Shown one piece after another: positions 1 through 5,781 of a stretch of 7,641 bases of DNA (position 1 is the first letter of the stretch; every line of letters starts with the position of its first letter). Position numbers and translations under genes: made by a program. This stretch comes from JBKJML01 sp046596415 (GTDB lineage: Bacteria; Actinomycetota; Thermoleophilia; Gaiellales; Gaiellaceae), in NCBI GenBank assembly GCA_046596415.1, contig JBKJML010000241.1, positions 1-7,641 on the forward strand. Direction: 5' to 3'. Under the pieces are notes generated by a model. The model was given only the letters and a program-made list of their open reading frames with translations. It made no database searches and was not told the DNA's origin.

Positions 1-10
1 AACGAATCCT

Positions 11-66
11 CAAACGAACGCGTTTGAACGCGACGTAACGTTACGTCACGTGCTTATGCGACGTCG
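11..66. repeat. palindrome-rich stretch (possible protein-binding arm region)
   Basis: Three inverted repeats lie close together. CAAACG and CGTTTG flank four bases at 11-26. GACGTAACGTTACGTC is a perfect 16-bp palindrome at 32-47. CGACGTCG is a perfect 8-bp palindrome at 59-66. The 9-mer TACGTCACG occurs at 42-50 and again in the same orientation at 105-113. Dyads and direct repeats beside a tRNA fragment resemble operator or recombinase/excisionase binding sites of an integrative element. That role is inference; only the symmetry is seen. Confidence 0.4.
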
Positions 67-134
67 TGAGGAAATGCCTGCAAATCGGGTACGTGTGCGA
101 TCAGTACGTCACGCGGCGACATGTACGGGCCGCA

Positions 135-177
135 ACTCGTAATGAAGGGGTCCGCGGTTCGAGTCCGCGCGTCGGCT
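135..177 (+). tRNA. 3' half of tRNA-Thr (anticodon CGT), 5' half missing; probable attachment-site scar
   Basis: A canonical tRNA 3' half can be read. The anticodon loop CTCGTAA is at 136-142, with anticodon CGT at 138-140. The 3' anticodon stem TGAAG is at 143-147 and the variable loop GGGTC at 148-152. The T-arm CGCGG-TTCGAGT-CCGCG spans 153-169. The 3' acceptor strand CGTCGGC is at 170-176 and the discriminator T at 177; no CCA is encoded. The expected 5' anticodon strand CTTCA is absent (CGCAA is present), no D-arm can be drawn, and the acceptor partner GCCGACG is missing upstream. Homology therefore stops at the 5' edge of the anticodon loop, a common crossover point for tyrosine integrases. 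The likely reading is an att site left when an element integrated into a tRNA gene. A split or intron-containing tRNA with its 5' half outside the window is less likely. Confidence 0.65.
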
Positions 178-331
178 CTCTCGATTTGCAGGGATTTTTC
201 TCTGCGCTGCCAACAGCGGAGATCGCGTGGTGCGTGTGCAAAGCGTCCGATAGGGAGCCCGGAAGTGCCCGTGCGGCGACGCGTGTGCCCGCGTTTCCTG
301 GTGCGAGTGCCTCTTGGCTGCGTGATCGTTG
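178..331. other. gene-free stretch between tRNA fragment and the mprF-like stop
   Basis: No convincing coding frame is seen. Frames open here and over 1-331 give arginine- and serine-rich translations with no domain character, and those crossing the tRNA give the usual nonsense peptides. A small hairpin sits at 199-222: CGCTG/CAGCG closes a CCAA loop, with a further four pairs below a two-base bulge. It has TTTTT on its 5' side in the plus direction, so it is not a canonical intrinsic terminator for either strand. Confidence 0.4.
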
Positions 332-2290
332 TCATGAGCCCGCCACCGGCGACCTGACCGCCGCCCGACCGCGTGTGCGGGCCACTCGCTGCAGAAGGTG
401 CGGCCGCGCCAGGTGGCCTTCCGCAAACACCGTGGCGAGCCCGACCCGCGGCATCCCCAGCCGTCCCTCGTAGAGGAGGTAGCGGGGCTCCCAGTCGGGC
501 GAGAACTTCGCGTTGAACCGATAGAGGCTCTCGATCTGGAAGAAGGGATTGGCGAGCCTGACGACGTGGCCGAGCAGCCGCTCGCGCCAACCGGAGGGGT
601 TCCGGAGCAGCCGGGCCATCGCGGCGAAGTTGAGTGACAGCTCCTCGATCCCGCGCTCGCCGAGCAGTTGGATCGCGGAGACGATGAGGAACTCGGTCAG
701 CCCGTTCGGCGTCTCACAGTCGCGGCGCATGAACGAGAGCGACATGGCCGGCCGTCCGTAGGCGGGGACGAAGTGGAGGAAGCCGCGGATCGTGCCGGCG
801 GGATCGCGTGCGACGACGATCGCGCAGTCAGCTTGGTGCTCGCCCTCGAGCGAGTCCATCGCCATCGAGAAGCCACGCTCGGGTTCGCCGCGGCGCCAGA
901 GCGCCGAGATGCGGTCGAGCTCACTGCGCGTGCCCTCGTCCAGCTCGTCGAAGCGGAGGAGGGTGGCGCGGTAGCCCGCGGACGTCAGCCGGTTGACCGA
1001 CTGCCGGACCTTGCGCACGCCGCGCCCCTCGAGCGAGAAACGCCCAGTGTTGACGATGGCCTCGTCCCCGATGTAGAGAGCGCGCAGGCCGGCCTGCGCG
1101 TAGAGGGGAAGGAGCCCGGCTCCAGCGCCGACCGCACCCACCTTGAGGCCGCGGAGCTCCGCGAACGCACAGACCTCGCGGAGGAGTTCGGCAAACACGT
1201 CCGGCCGCCCGACCGGGTCGCCGGAGATGAGCAGGACGCCGCTCTCGATCCGGTAGCCGAGAAACGCCCGACGATCGGCGGAGAAGAACGAGTGGGTGTC
1301 CGCGCGCAGCTTGAAGAACGAGAGCGTGTCTCTCCCGTGCTCTCGGACGAGCTTGAAGGCCACCCGTCGTGCCGTCTCGTCCGGCAGGGTGCGTGGGGCG
1401 GTGAGCGGGCGGAAGAAGAGGAAGGCGCCGACGAGCAGAGACGCGGCGGTCACTATCCCGACTGCGAGCGGAACCAAGCCGAACGCCTCCGGAAGGGAGA
1501 TCGGGCCGCGACTCCACGTCAGGAGCGCCACCGTCTCCCGGCCGATCGCCGCCGGCGTTCCGTGAGGCGTCTGGGCCCACACGGAAACGGCCGCCAGCGC
1601 CGAGGCGCCGATCACGAACGGCGGGATCCGCCAGAGCAGCGAGCTGACGCGCAAGCGCTCGTGCCGCACGTAGAAGGCGCTTCGCCCCCACCACAGGAGC
1701 CCTGCAACCGCCCAGCCGAGTCCGGCTTCTTCGATGTCGAGGCCTTTGACGAGGTCGACCGCGCTGGCAACGAGGAGAAGGACGAGGGCGGCCTGCAGGG
1801 CCCGCCGCCGCCGCCGGAGCAGGTAGAAGGCGACGATCGCGAGCGCGGCACCGGCGGGGAGCGCGGCGGCCTGGAAGATCGGGAGCGCCGCCACCGGCTC
1901 GACACGGAGGAGAAGGCGCAGGCGGGAGGGAATTTCCGGCGTCAGGGCGGAGCCGATGTTGACGAGCGCGACGGCGAACGTGGCGATCCCGGCAACGAGC
2001 GGCAATCCTTCGCTACGCCGGGACTCTCGAAGCGATCGTTTGCGGCGGTGCAAGCCGACGCTCCAGCAGGCTGTGTCGCGCCGGCGGGGCGAGAGATCCT
2101 GCCAGTCCTTGGCGACCAGCCAGCCGCCGGCTGCGGCGACCGTCCAGAAGGCGATGCCCGGCTGGACGGCGCCGGCGGCCCACGCGATGACGAGCGCCGC
2201 CTCGACCGTAAGACCCAGGGTGTACTCGTGCACGCGGCGGCCGAGCACGAACACGCGCGGTCCCTGCGGATGGCGCTGGACGCTGATCAA
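332..2290 (-). CDS. MprF/LysX-like integral membrane DUF2156 (aminoacyl-lipid transferase-type) protein
   Basis: The product has 652 residues. The first 295 carry several hydrophobic segments (about 29-60, 97-115, 132-158, 165-185, 222-240, 268-293) and match the membrane half seen in MprF/LysX-type proteins. Residues 300-640 form a DUF2156 (GNAT-like) domain. Visible family motifs are GDPVG at 357-361, the block around GDEAIV (408-413) running through FSLEGR (418-423) to VNR at 432-434, and RFNAKF at 591-596 with W600 and PRY at 602-604. In this family such domains move an amino acid from aminoacyl-tRNA to phosphatidylglycerol or a glycolipid at the membrane, lowering surface charge; the amino acid and lipid used here cannot be read. 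The start is TTG at 2290-2288, overlapping the deacetylase stop as TTGA, so it is translationally coupled and last in the operon. No LysS/tRNA-synthetase domain is fused to it. Confidence 0.85.
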   Translation of the reverse strand: MISVQRHPQGPRVFVLGRRVHEYTLGLTVEAALVIAWAAGAVQPGIAFWTVAAAGGWLVAKDWQDLSPRRRDTACWSVGLHRRKRSLRESRRSEGLPLVAGIATFAVALVNIGSALTPEIPSRLRLLLRVEPVAALPIFQAAALPAGAALAIVAFYLLRRRRRALQAALVLLLVASAVDLVKGLDIEEAGLGWAVAGLLWWGRSAFYVRHERLRVSSLLWRIPPFVIGASALAAVSVWAQTPHGTPAAIGRETVALLTWSRGPISLPEAFGLVPLAVGIVTAASLLVGAFLFFRPLTAPRTLPDETARRVAFKLVREHGRDTLSFFKLRADTHSFFSADRRAFLGYRIESGVLLISGDPVGRPDVFAELLREVCAFAELRGLKVGAVGAGAGLLPLYAQAGLRALYIGDEAIVNTGRFSLEGRGVRKVRQSVNRLTSAGYRATLLRFDELDEGTRSELDRISALWRRGEPERGFSMAMDSLEGEHQADCAIVVARDPAGTIRGFLHFVPAYGRPAMSLSFMRRDCETPNGLTEFLIVSAIQLLGERGIEELSLNFAAMARLLRNPSGWRERLLGHVVRLANPFFQIESLYRFNAKFSPDWEPRYLLYEGRLGMPRVGLATVFAEGHLARPHLLQRVARTRGRAAVRSPVAGS

Positions 2291-3069
2291 CGGCAGGCCG
2301 ACGCGCAGATCGAGGCGAGCCCGTTGGCTTCGGCCGCGTCGAGGATCGCCGGCAGCGCATCGACTGTCTGCTGCCGCGAGCCGCCGCCGCAGGAGCCGTC
2401 GCCGTCGTGAAGCAGGACGACAGCGCCCGGACGGAGTACGCGCTCGACGCGTGCCACGATCGTTTCGACGCCCGGCTCGGCGGTGTCGAAGACGGCTCCG
2501 TCCCAGGCGCAGACGCGGTAGCCGCGATGTTCCACCACTCGGGTGAGCCAGGGGCTGCGAACCCCGTGCGGTGGCCGGAACAACGGCACGGGGAGGACGC
2601 CCGTCGCTTCGCGGACAGCGTTCTCGGTCGTCGCGATCTGCCGTCGGATCTCGCCCGGCGACGCAAAGGCGAGCAGCCGGTGATCGTCGCCGTGGCAGGC
2701 GAGTTCGTGGCCGTCCTCGATCACCGCGGCCGCGACCTCCGGATGCGCTCGCACCGAGCGGCCCAGGACGAAGAACGTCGCCCGGTGCCCGCGTTCGGCG
2801 AGCATGCGGCTGATGGCCGGGGTGTACCGAGGATCCGGCCCGTCGTCGAAGGTCAGCGCGAACGTCTCCGCGCTCGTCTCGAGGATCGCTGTCGGACCGA
2901 AGATTCGCGCCCGGGGGGCGAACGTTCCGACGAGGTAGAGGGCAGCGGCGGCCGCGCCTGTCGCTGTCGCGAGAGGCTGCGTCCTGGAGCGGCGACCTGC
3001 CACCAGACCAAGTCCCGCCAGGCCGATCGCGACCCCACCGGCTGCCGCCCAGGTGCCGTGTTTATCCAT
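2287..3069 (-). CDS. membrane-anchored polysaccharide deacetylase (NodB homology, CE4)
   Basis: The product has 260 residues. Two hydrophobic segments (about 8-25 and 34-50) probably anchor it, followed by a NodB/CE4 catalytic domain. The CE4 motifs are complete: TFDDGPD at 73-79 (D75/D76), the metal-binding HxxxH at H126/H130, RPPHG at 165-169, a WD pair at 189-190 and LLHDG at 219-223. Enzymes of this family remove N- or O-acetyl groups from envelope glycans such as peptidoglycan, chitin-like oligomers or exopolysaccharide, using a divalent metal; the substrate here is unknown. The frame is open further upstream, but ATG at 3069-3067 is chosen because it overlaps the glycosyltransferase stop (TGATG) and gives a normal anchor. 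Its own stop overlaps the next gene's TTG. It is thus the middle gene of a tightly coupled trio. Confidence 0.9.
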   Translation of the reverse strand: MDKHGTWAAAGGVAIGLAGLGLVAGRRSRTQPLATATGAAAAALYLVGTFAPRARIFGPTAILETSAETFALTFDDGPDPRYTPAISRMLAERGHRATFFVLGRSVRAHPEVAAAVIEDGHELACHGDDHRLLAFASPGEIRRQIATTENAVREATGVLPVPLFRPPHGVRSPWLTRVVEHRGYRVCAWDGAVFDTAEPGVETIVARVERVLRPGAVVLLHDGDGSCGGGSRQQTVDALPAILDAAEANGLASICASACR

Positions 3070-4244
3070 CAGGCCGCCCGCAGCAGCGGCAGCGATCTGC
3101 CTTCGCGCGCGAGCAATCCCTCGTAGAGCGCTTCGAGCTCGTCCACCACGATGGGCCAGGAGAACCTCGAGACCGCCCGCTGGCGTCCTGCAGCACCCAT
3201 GCGACGCCCGAGCGCCGGATCGTCGAGCAGGCGGTCGAGGGCCTCCGCGAAGCCGGCATCGTCGTCCGCTCGATCGACCATCAGGCCGTCGACGCCGTCG
3301 CGCATCACGAGCTCGAAGCCGGGCAGGCGGCTCGCGACGACGGGGAGCCCTGCGCTCATCCCCTCGAGCAGCACCATCCCGAACGAGGCGAGGCTGCAGG
3401 GAGTACAGAGGATCTCTGCGCTCGCGAGGTAGCGCGGGCGGAGCTTGTTCACGCGGCCGGCGAAGACGACGTCGTCGCGAAGGTCGGCCGGGACAAGCCG
3501 CTCGATGAGCGGGCGCAGCGGGCCGTCGCCGACGATGACGAGCCGGACGTCGCCGCGGCTGCGGCGCAGGGCGGTGAACGCCGCGATCATGTGCTTGACC
3601 CCGTTGCGCGGGTCGAAACGCCCGACGAAGACGATCGTGCGCTTCCCTTGCAGCGCTTCGAGCGGGTCGGCGTCCGGGGTGAAGAATCCGGTGTCGATCC
3701 CGTTCGGGATCGTCGTGAACTCGAGCGCGGGAAAGTGCGGCTGGAGCGACTGGATGACCGCGTCGGAGACGCTGATGCACGCGTCGAGTCGCCGAAACAC
3801 GCGCCGGAGGGGCGTGCGCGCGGCACGCAGGAGCCGATACCGCTCCGGGACGACGCTGTGAAAGGTGCCGACAGTGGCCGGTGCGCGCGAGCGCATGATC
3901 GCCGCGATCGGCAGCAACGCCCCGAACGGATTGTGGACGTGCACGACGTCGAATCGATGCCGGCGGTAGACATGGTCGAGTGCGGATGGCAGGTGGGCGC
4001 CGATGGTGACGAGCGTCTCGGAACCGTTCGCGTAGAACGGGAGCGCGCGACCGACGTTGACGACGTCGAAGAGACGATCCGGGAGCTCTTCGCCGTCGAC
4101 CGTCCTCGGCCTGACCGCGAGCCGTGGCGTCAGCACGGTCACCTCGTGGCCGCGGCGGGTGAGCTCTGTCGCCTGCCCATGGACGTGCTCGGTGATGCCG
4201 CCGAGCTGCGGGTAGTAGTAGTCGGTGACGATCGCAATCTTCAT
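3069..4244 (-). CDS. GT4-family glycosyltransferase (PimA-like GT-B fold)
   Basis: The product has 391 residues when started at ATG 4244-4242. It begins MKIAIVTDYYYPQLGG, the classic GT4 N-terminus with a glycine pair for the acceptor side. GTFHS lies at 126-130, PNGID at 180-184 and FVGRFDPRNG in the nucleotide-sugar half at 206-215, followed by a VGDGPL motif. The C-terminal donor motif reads ASFGMVLLE (286-294). The usual first glutamate of the E-x7-E motif is alanine, and the second (E294) is kept. The N-terminal half resembles phosphatidylinositol mannosyltransferases and related lipid glycosyltransferases, so a lipid or envelope glycan acceptor is likely but unproven. An in-frame upstream ATG at 4274 would add ten residues not typical of the family, and a promoter-like repeat occupies that stretch. 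It overlaps the deacetylase start by one base. Confidence 0.88.
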   Translation of the reverse strand: MKIAIVTDYYYPQLGGITEHVHGQATELTRRGHEVTVLTPRLAVRPRTVDGEELPDRLFDVVNVGRALPFYANGSETLVTIGAHLPSALDHVYRRHRFDVVHVHNPFGALLPIAAIMRSRAPATVGTFHSVVPERYRLLRAARTPLRRVFRRLDACISVSDAVIQSLQPHFPALEFTTIPNGIDTGFFTPDADPLEALQGKRTIVFVGRFDPRNGVKHMIAAFTALRRSRGDVRLVIVGDGPLRPLIERLVPADLRDDVVFAGRVNKLRPRYLASAEILCTPCSLASFGMVLLEGMSAGLPVVASRLPGFELVMRDGVDGLMVDRADDDAGFAEALDRLLDDPALGRRMGAAGRQRAVSRFSWPIVVDELEALYEGLLAREGRSLPLLRAA

Positions 4245-4255
4245 CTCTGAGAGCG

Positions 4256-4289
4256 ACGCTATGACCGGTCGCATGACAACCGCCTGAAC
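4256..4289 (-). promoter_or_regulatory. possible PhoP-type repeat box and -10 upstream of the glycosyltransferase
   Basis: Read on the minus strand, GTTCAG (4289-4284), TGTCAT (4278-4273) and GGTCAT (4266-4261) place a TCA core every 11 and then 12 bp. This is the same spacing as at 4992-5020. The last unit runs into TAGCGT (4261-4256), a TAnnnT -10 candidate that would start RNA a few bases before ATG 4244. The second and third units are degenerate, so this is the weakest of the three boxes. Confidence 0.3.
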
Positions 4290-4317
4290 GCCTGCGTGCC
4301 GCTCGCTTCGGGAGGTG

Positions 4318-4938
4318 CTAGTCCGCCGCCGGCTTGCGCGCGGCCGGTGCGAAGCGCCAGGCGAGCGCCAGAGCCGGGTCGGTCACGCGCTCGGCCATGC
4401 GGACGATCGCGTCGATCGGTCTTCGCCCGACCCGGACGACGAGCAGCGCTGCCGCTACACCGACAAGGGCGCCGGCAACCACGTCGGCCGGGTAGTGGAC
4501 GCCGGCAACGACGCGGCCGATCGCGATCGCCGCCGCGGCGGCGATGAAGATGCCCCCGACCAGGCGGTCGAAGCAGAAGATGGCGACGGCGATCGCGAAT
4601 GCGGCGGACGCGTGGTCGCTCGGGAACGACGGGTCGTGCGAGCGAGTGCCGAACATCACGGCGTCCGAATGGGCTGCGTACGGGCGCGCCCTGTTCCAGA
4701 AGAGGGCAACCGCCTGGTTTGCGAGCAGCGCGAGCGCGGCCGAGGCGAGCGCCGATCCGCACGCGAGCTTCCACTTCCGCCCCGCACCCGGGCGAGCCAA
4801 GAGCCAGAGCGCGATCGTGGCGACCGCGAAGAGCGGGATCGACCACGACTCGAGCGTCGCCGCCCCCTGGCCGAGCCAGCGGTGCTGCTGGGCAAGCTCG
4901 TTGATCCAGTGATAGAGGCGGTAGTCCAGGGCCGGCAC
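4318..4938 (-). CDS. PAP2-family phosphatase, BcrC-like undecaprenyl-diphosphatase
   Basis: The product has 206 residues, a normal size, with about five to six membrane segments. PAP2 active-site motifs are present: ARPY at 84-87 (C1 Arg-Pro), SFPSDH at 104-109 (C2, catalytic-type H109), and R142 with H148 and D152 in GRVVAGVHYPAD (C3). The lysine of the textbook KxxxxxxRP motif is replaced by A78, a departure I believe also occurs in BcrC/YbjG-type enzymes. Such enzymes dephosphorylate undecaprenyl diphosphate on the outer membrane face, recycling the lipid carrier for peptidoglycan and other glycans. The start is GTG at 4938-4936, giving the DYRLYHWIN opening typical of the BcrC branch; no Shine-Dalgarno is obvious, and TACCGT at 4953-4948 could be a -10 for a leaderless RNA. 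The gene leads the minus-strand cluster, 73 bp ahead of the glycosyltransferase. Lipid phosphate phosphatase activity on another substrate is the alternative. Confidence 0.85.
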   Translation of the reverse strand: MPALDYRLYHWINELAQQHRWLGQGAATLESWSIPLFAVATIALWLLARPGAGRKWKLACGSALASAALALLANQAVALFWNRARPYAAHSDAVMFGTRSHDPSFPSDHASAAFAIAVAIFCFDRLVGGIFIAAAAAIAIGRVVAGVHYPADVVAGALVGVAAALLVVRVGRRPIDAIVRMAERVTDPALALAWRFAPAARKPAAD

Positions 4939-4958
4939 GTCCGTTGCACGGTAGTGGC

Positions 4959-5020
4959 GTTCAACCCCCGTCGAGCGTCGCGAGACCCGGTGTTCAGGTT
5001 CCGTTCAGGTCGCCGTTCAG
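4959..5020 (+). promoter_or_regulatory. PhoP/PhoB-like direct-repeat box in the divergent promoter region
   Basis: GTTCAG occurs at 4992-4997, 5003-5008 and 5015-5020, spaced 11 and 12 bp. A further GTTCAA at 4959-4964 is exactly 33 bp (three turns) upstream of the first. Repeats of GTTCA at about 11 bp are the form of actinobacterial PhoP boxes and of OmpR-family regulator sites generally. The array lies between the PAP2 gene and the FTR1-like gene and ends just before a -10 for the latter. Which regulator binds is inference. Confidence 0.6.
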
Positions 5021-5026
5021 TACTCT
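5021..5026 (+). promoter_or_regulatory. candidate -10 element TACTCT, leaderless start
   Basis: TACTCT fits TAnnnT and begins immediately after the last GTTCAG. Transcription would begin about 5033-5035, on or next to the ATG at 5035. This agrees with the absence of any Shine-Dalgarno before that gene. No -35 hexamer is seen, as expected for an activator-dependent promoter. Confidence 0.45.
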
Positions 5027-5034
5027 CGCGCTCG

Positions 5035-5781
5035 ATGACGGATGATCTGCTGCTCGTGCTCGGCGCCGGCGCTGCGAGCGCCGTGGAGACGGTCGAGGCG
5101 GCCACGATCGTGCTCGCGCTCGGCGAGACGCGCGGGTGGCGCGCCGCGCTGCTCGGAGCCGGAGCGGCGCTTGCCGCGCTGGCGCTGGTCGTCACCGCCC
5201 TCGGGCCTGCCCTCGAGGCGGTCCCGATCGACGCGCTTCGCCTCGTGGTCGGGTCGCTCCTCCTCGTCTTCGGCCTGCAGTGGCTACGGAAGGCGATCCT
5301 GCGCGCAAGCGGGCTCAAAGCCGTCCACGACGAGGACCGGATCTACGCCGAGGAGGTGGCGCACGCCCGCGAGGCCGGTCCCTCTGGGCGCCGGCTCGAC
5401 GGCTACGCGTTCGCGGTCTCGTTCAAGAGCGTTCTCCTGGAAGGGCTGGAGATCGCCTTCATCGTGCTCACCCTCGGTGCGAGCCACGGTTCGACGATGC
5501 TGGCGGCCGCCGGCGCGGCGATCGGCGTCGTCGGTGTCGTGGCGGTCGCCGCAATCGTTCGGCGTCCGCTCTCGCGGGCGCCGGAGAATCAGCTCGCGTT
5601 CGCGGTCGGTGTGATGCTCACGGCATTCGGGATCTTCTGGGCGGGCGAGGGTGCGGGCGTCGATTGGCCCGGCGGTGACTCGGCGTTGCTCGGACTGATC
5701 GCGGCGACCGCGGCGTGGGCGCTGGCGTTCGTGGTCGCGCTCGAGCGGTGCCGCCGTCCCGAGCCGAAGCCGGCGGCGTGA
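5035..5781 (+). CDS. FTR1-like (COG4280-type) integral membrane protein
   Basis: The product has 248 residues and is almost entirely hydrophobic helices apart from a charged loop at about 86-122. It has two halves, each carrying an ExxE motif at the start of a helix: E18-TV-E21 and E136-GL-E139 in LLEGLE. This echoes the paired REGLE motifs of FTR1 iron permeases and suggests an internally duplicated, possibly cation-handling transporter. Transport of a metal is inference from that resemblance; the arginine of REGLE is absent. ATG 5035 is chosen because the ExxE helix follows directly and a -10 sits just upstream; the frame is open further back, but that part is antisense to the PAP2 gene and lacks membrane character. 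The stop overlaps the next gene's GTG as GTGA. A PhoP-type repeat array lies directly upstream. Confidence 0.75.
   Translation: MTDDLLLVLGAGAASAVETVEAATIVLALGETRGWRAALLGAGAALAALALVVTALGPALEAVPIDALRLVVGSLLLVFGLQWLRKAILRASGLKAVHDEDRIYAEEVAHAREAGPSGRRLDGYAFAVSFKSVLLEGLEIAFIVLTLGASHGSTMLAAAGAAIGVVGVVAVAAIVRRPLSRAPENQLAFAVGVMLTAFGIFWAGEGAGVDWPGGDSALLGLIAATAAWALAFVVALERCRRPEPKPAA

Noticed and set aside
199..222. Hairpin considered as the terminator of the envelope operon
   Set aside because: In the minus direction the stem is followed by A residues rather than a T tract, and it lies over 100 bp past the stop.
54..590. Open frames on both strands crossing the tRNA fragment
   Set aside because: They give the typical spurious tRNA-antisense peptide and Arg-rich filler, with no start context or domain.
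668..2410. 580-codon open frame on the plus strand opposite the mprF-like gene
   Set aside because: It is polar, Arg/Glu/Gly-rich with no domain. The opposite strand encodes a clear DUF2156 membrane protein with conserved motifs.
3070..3780. In-frame upstream extension of the deacetylase
   Set aside because: It lies within the glycosyltransferase gene in another frame and is Arg/Pro/Ala-rich. The ATG overlapping the glycosyltransferase stop gives a normal protein.
3591..4250. 219-codon open frame on the plus strand opposite the glycosyltransferase
   Set aside because: It is a shadow with no motif, and the minus strand carries the recognisable GT4 protein.
4315..5034. In-frame upstream extension of the FTR1-like gene
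   Set aside because: It is antisense to the PAP2 gene, charged and without family character. The promoter elements and ATG at 5035 define a better start.
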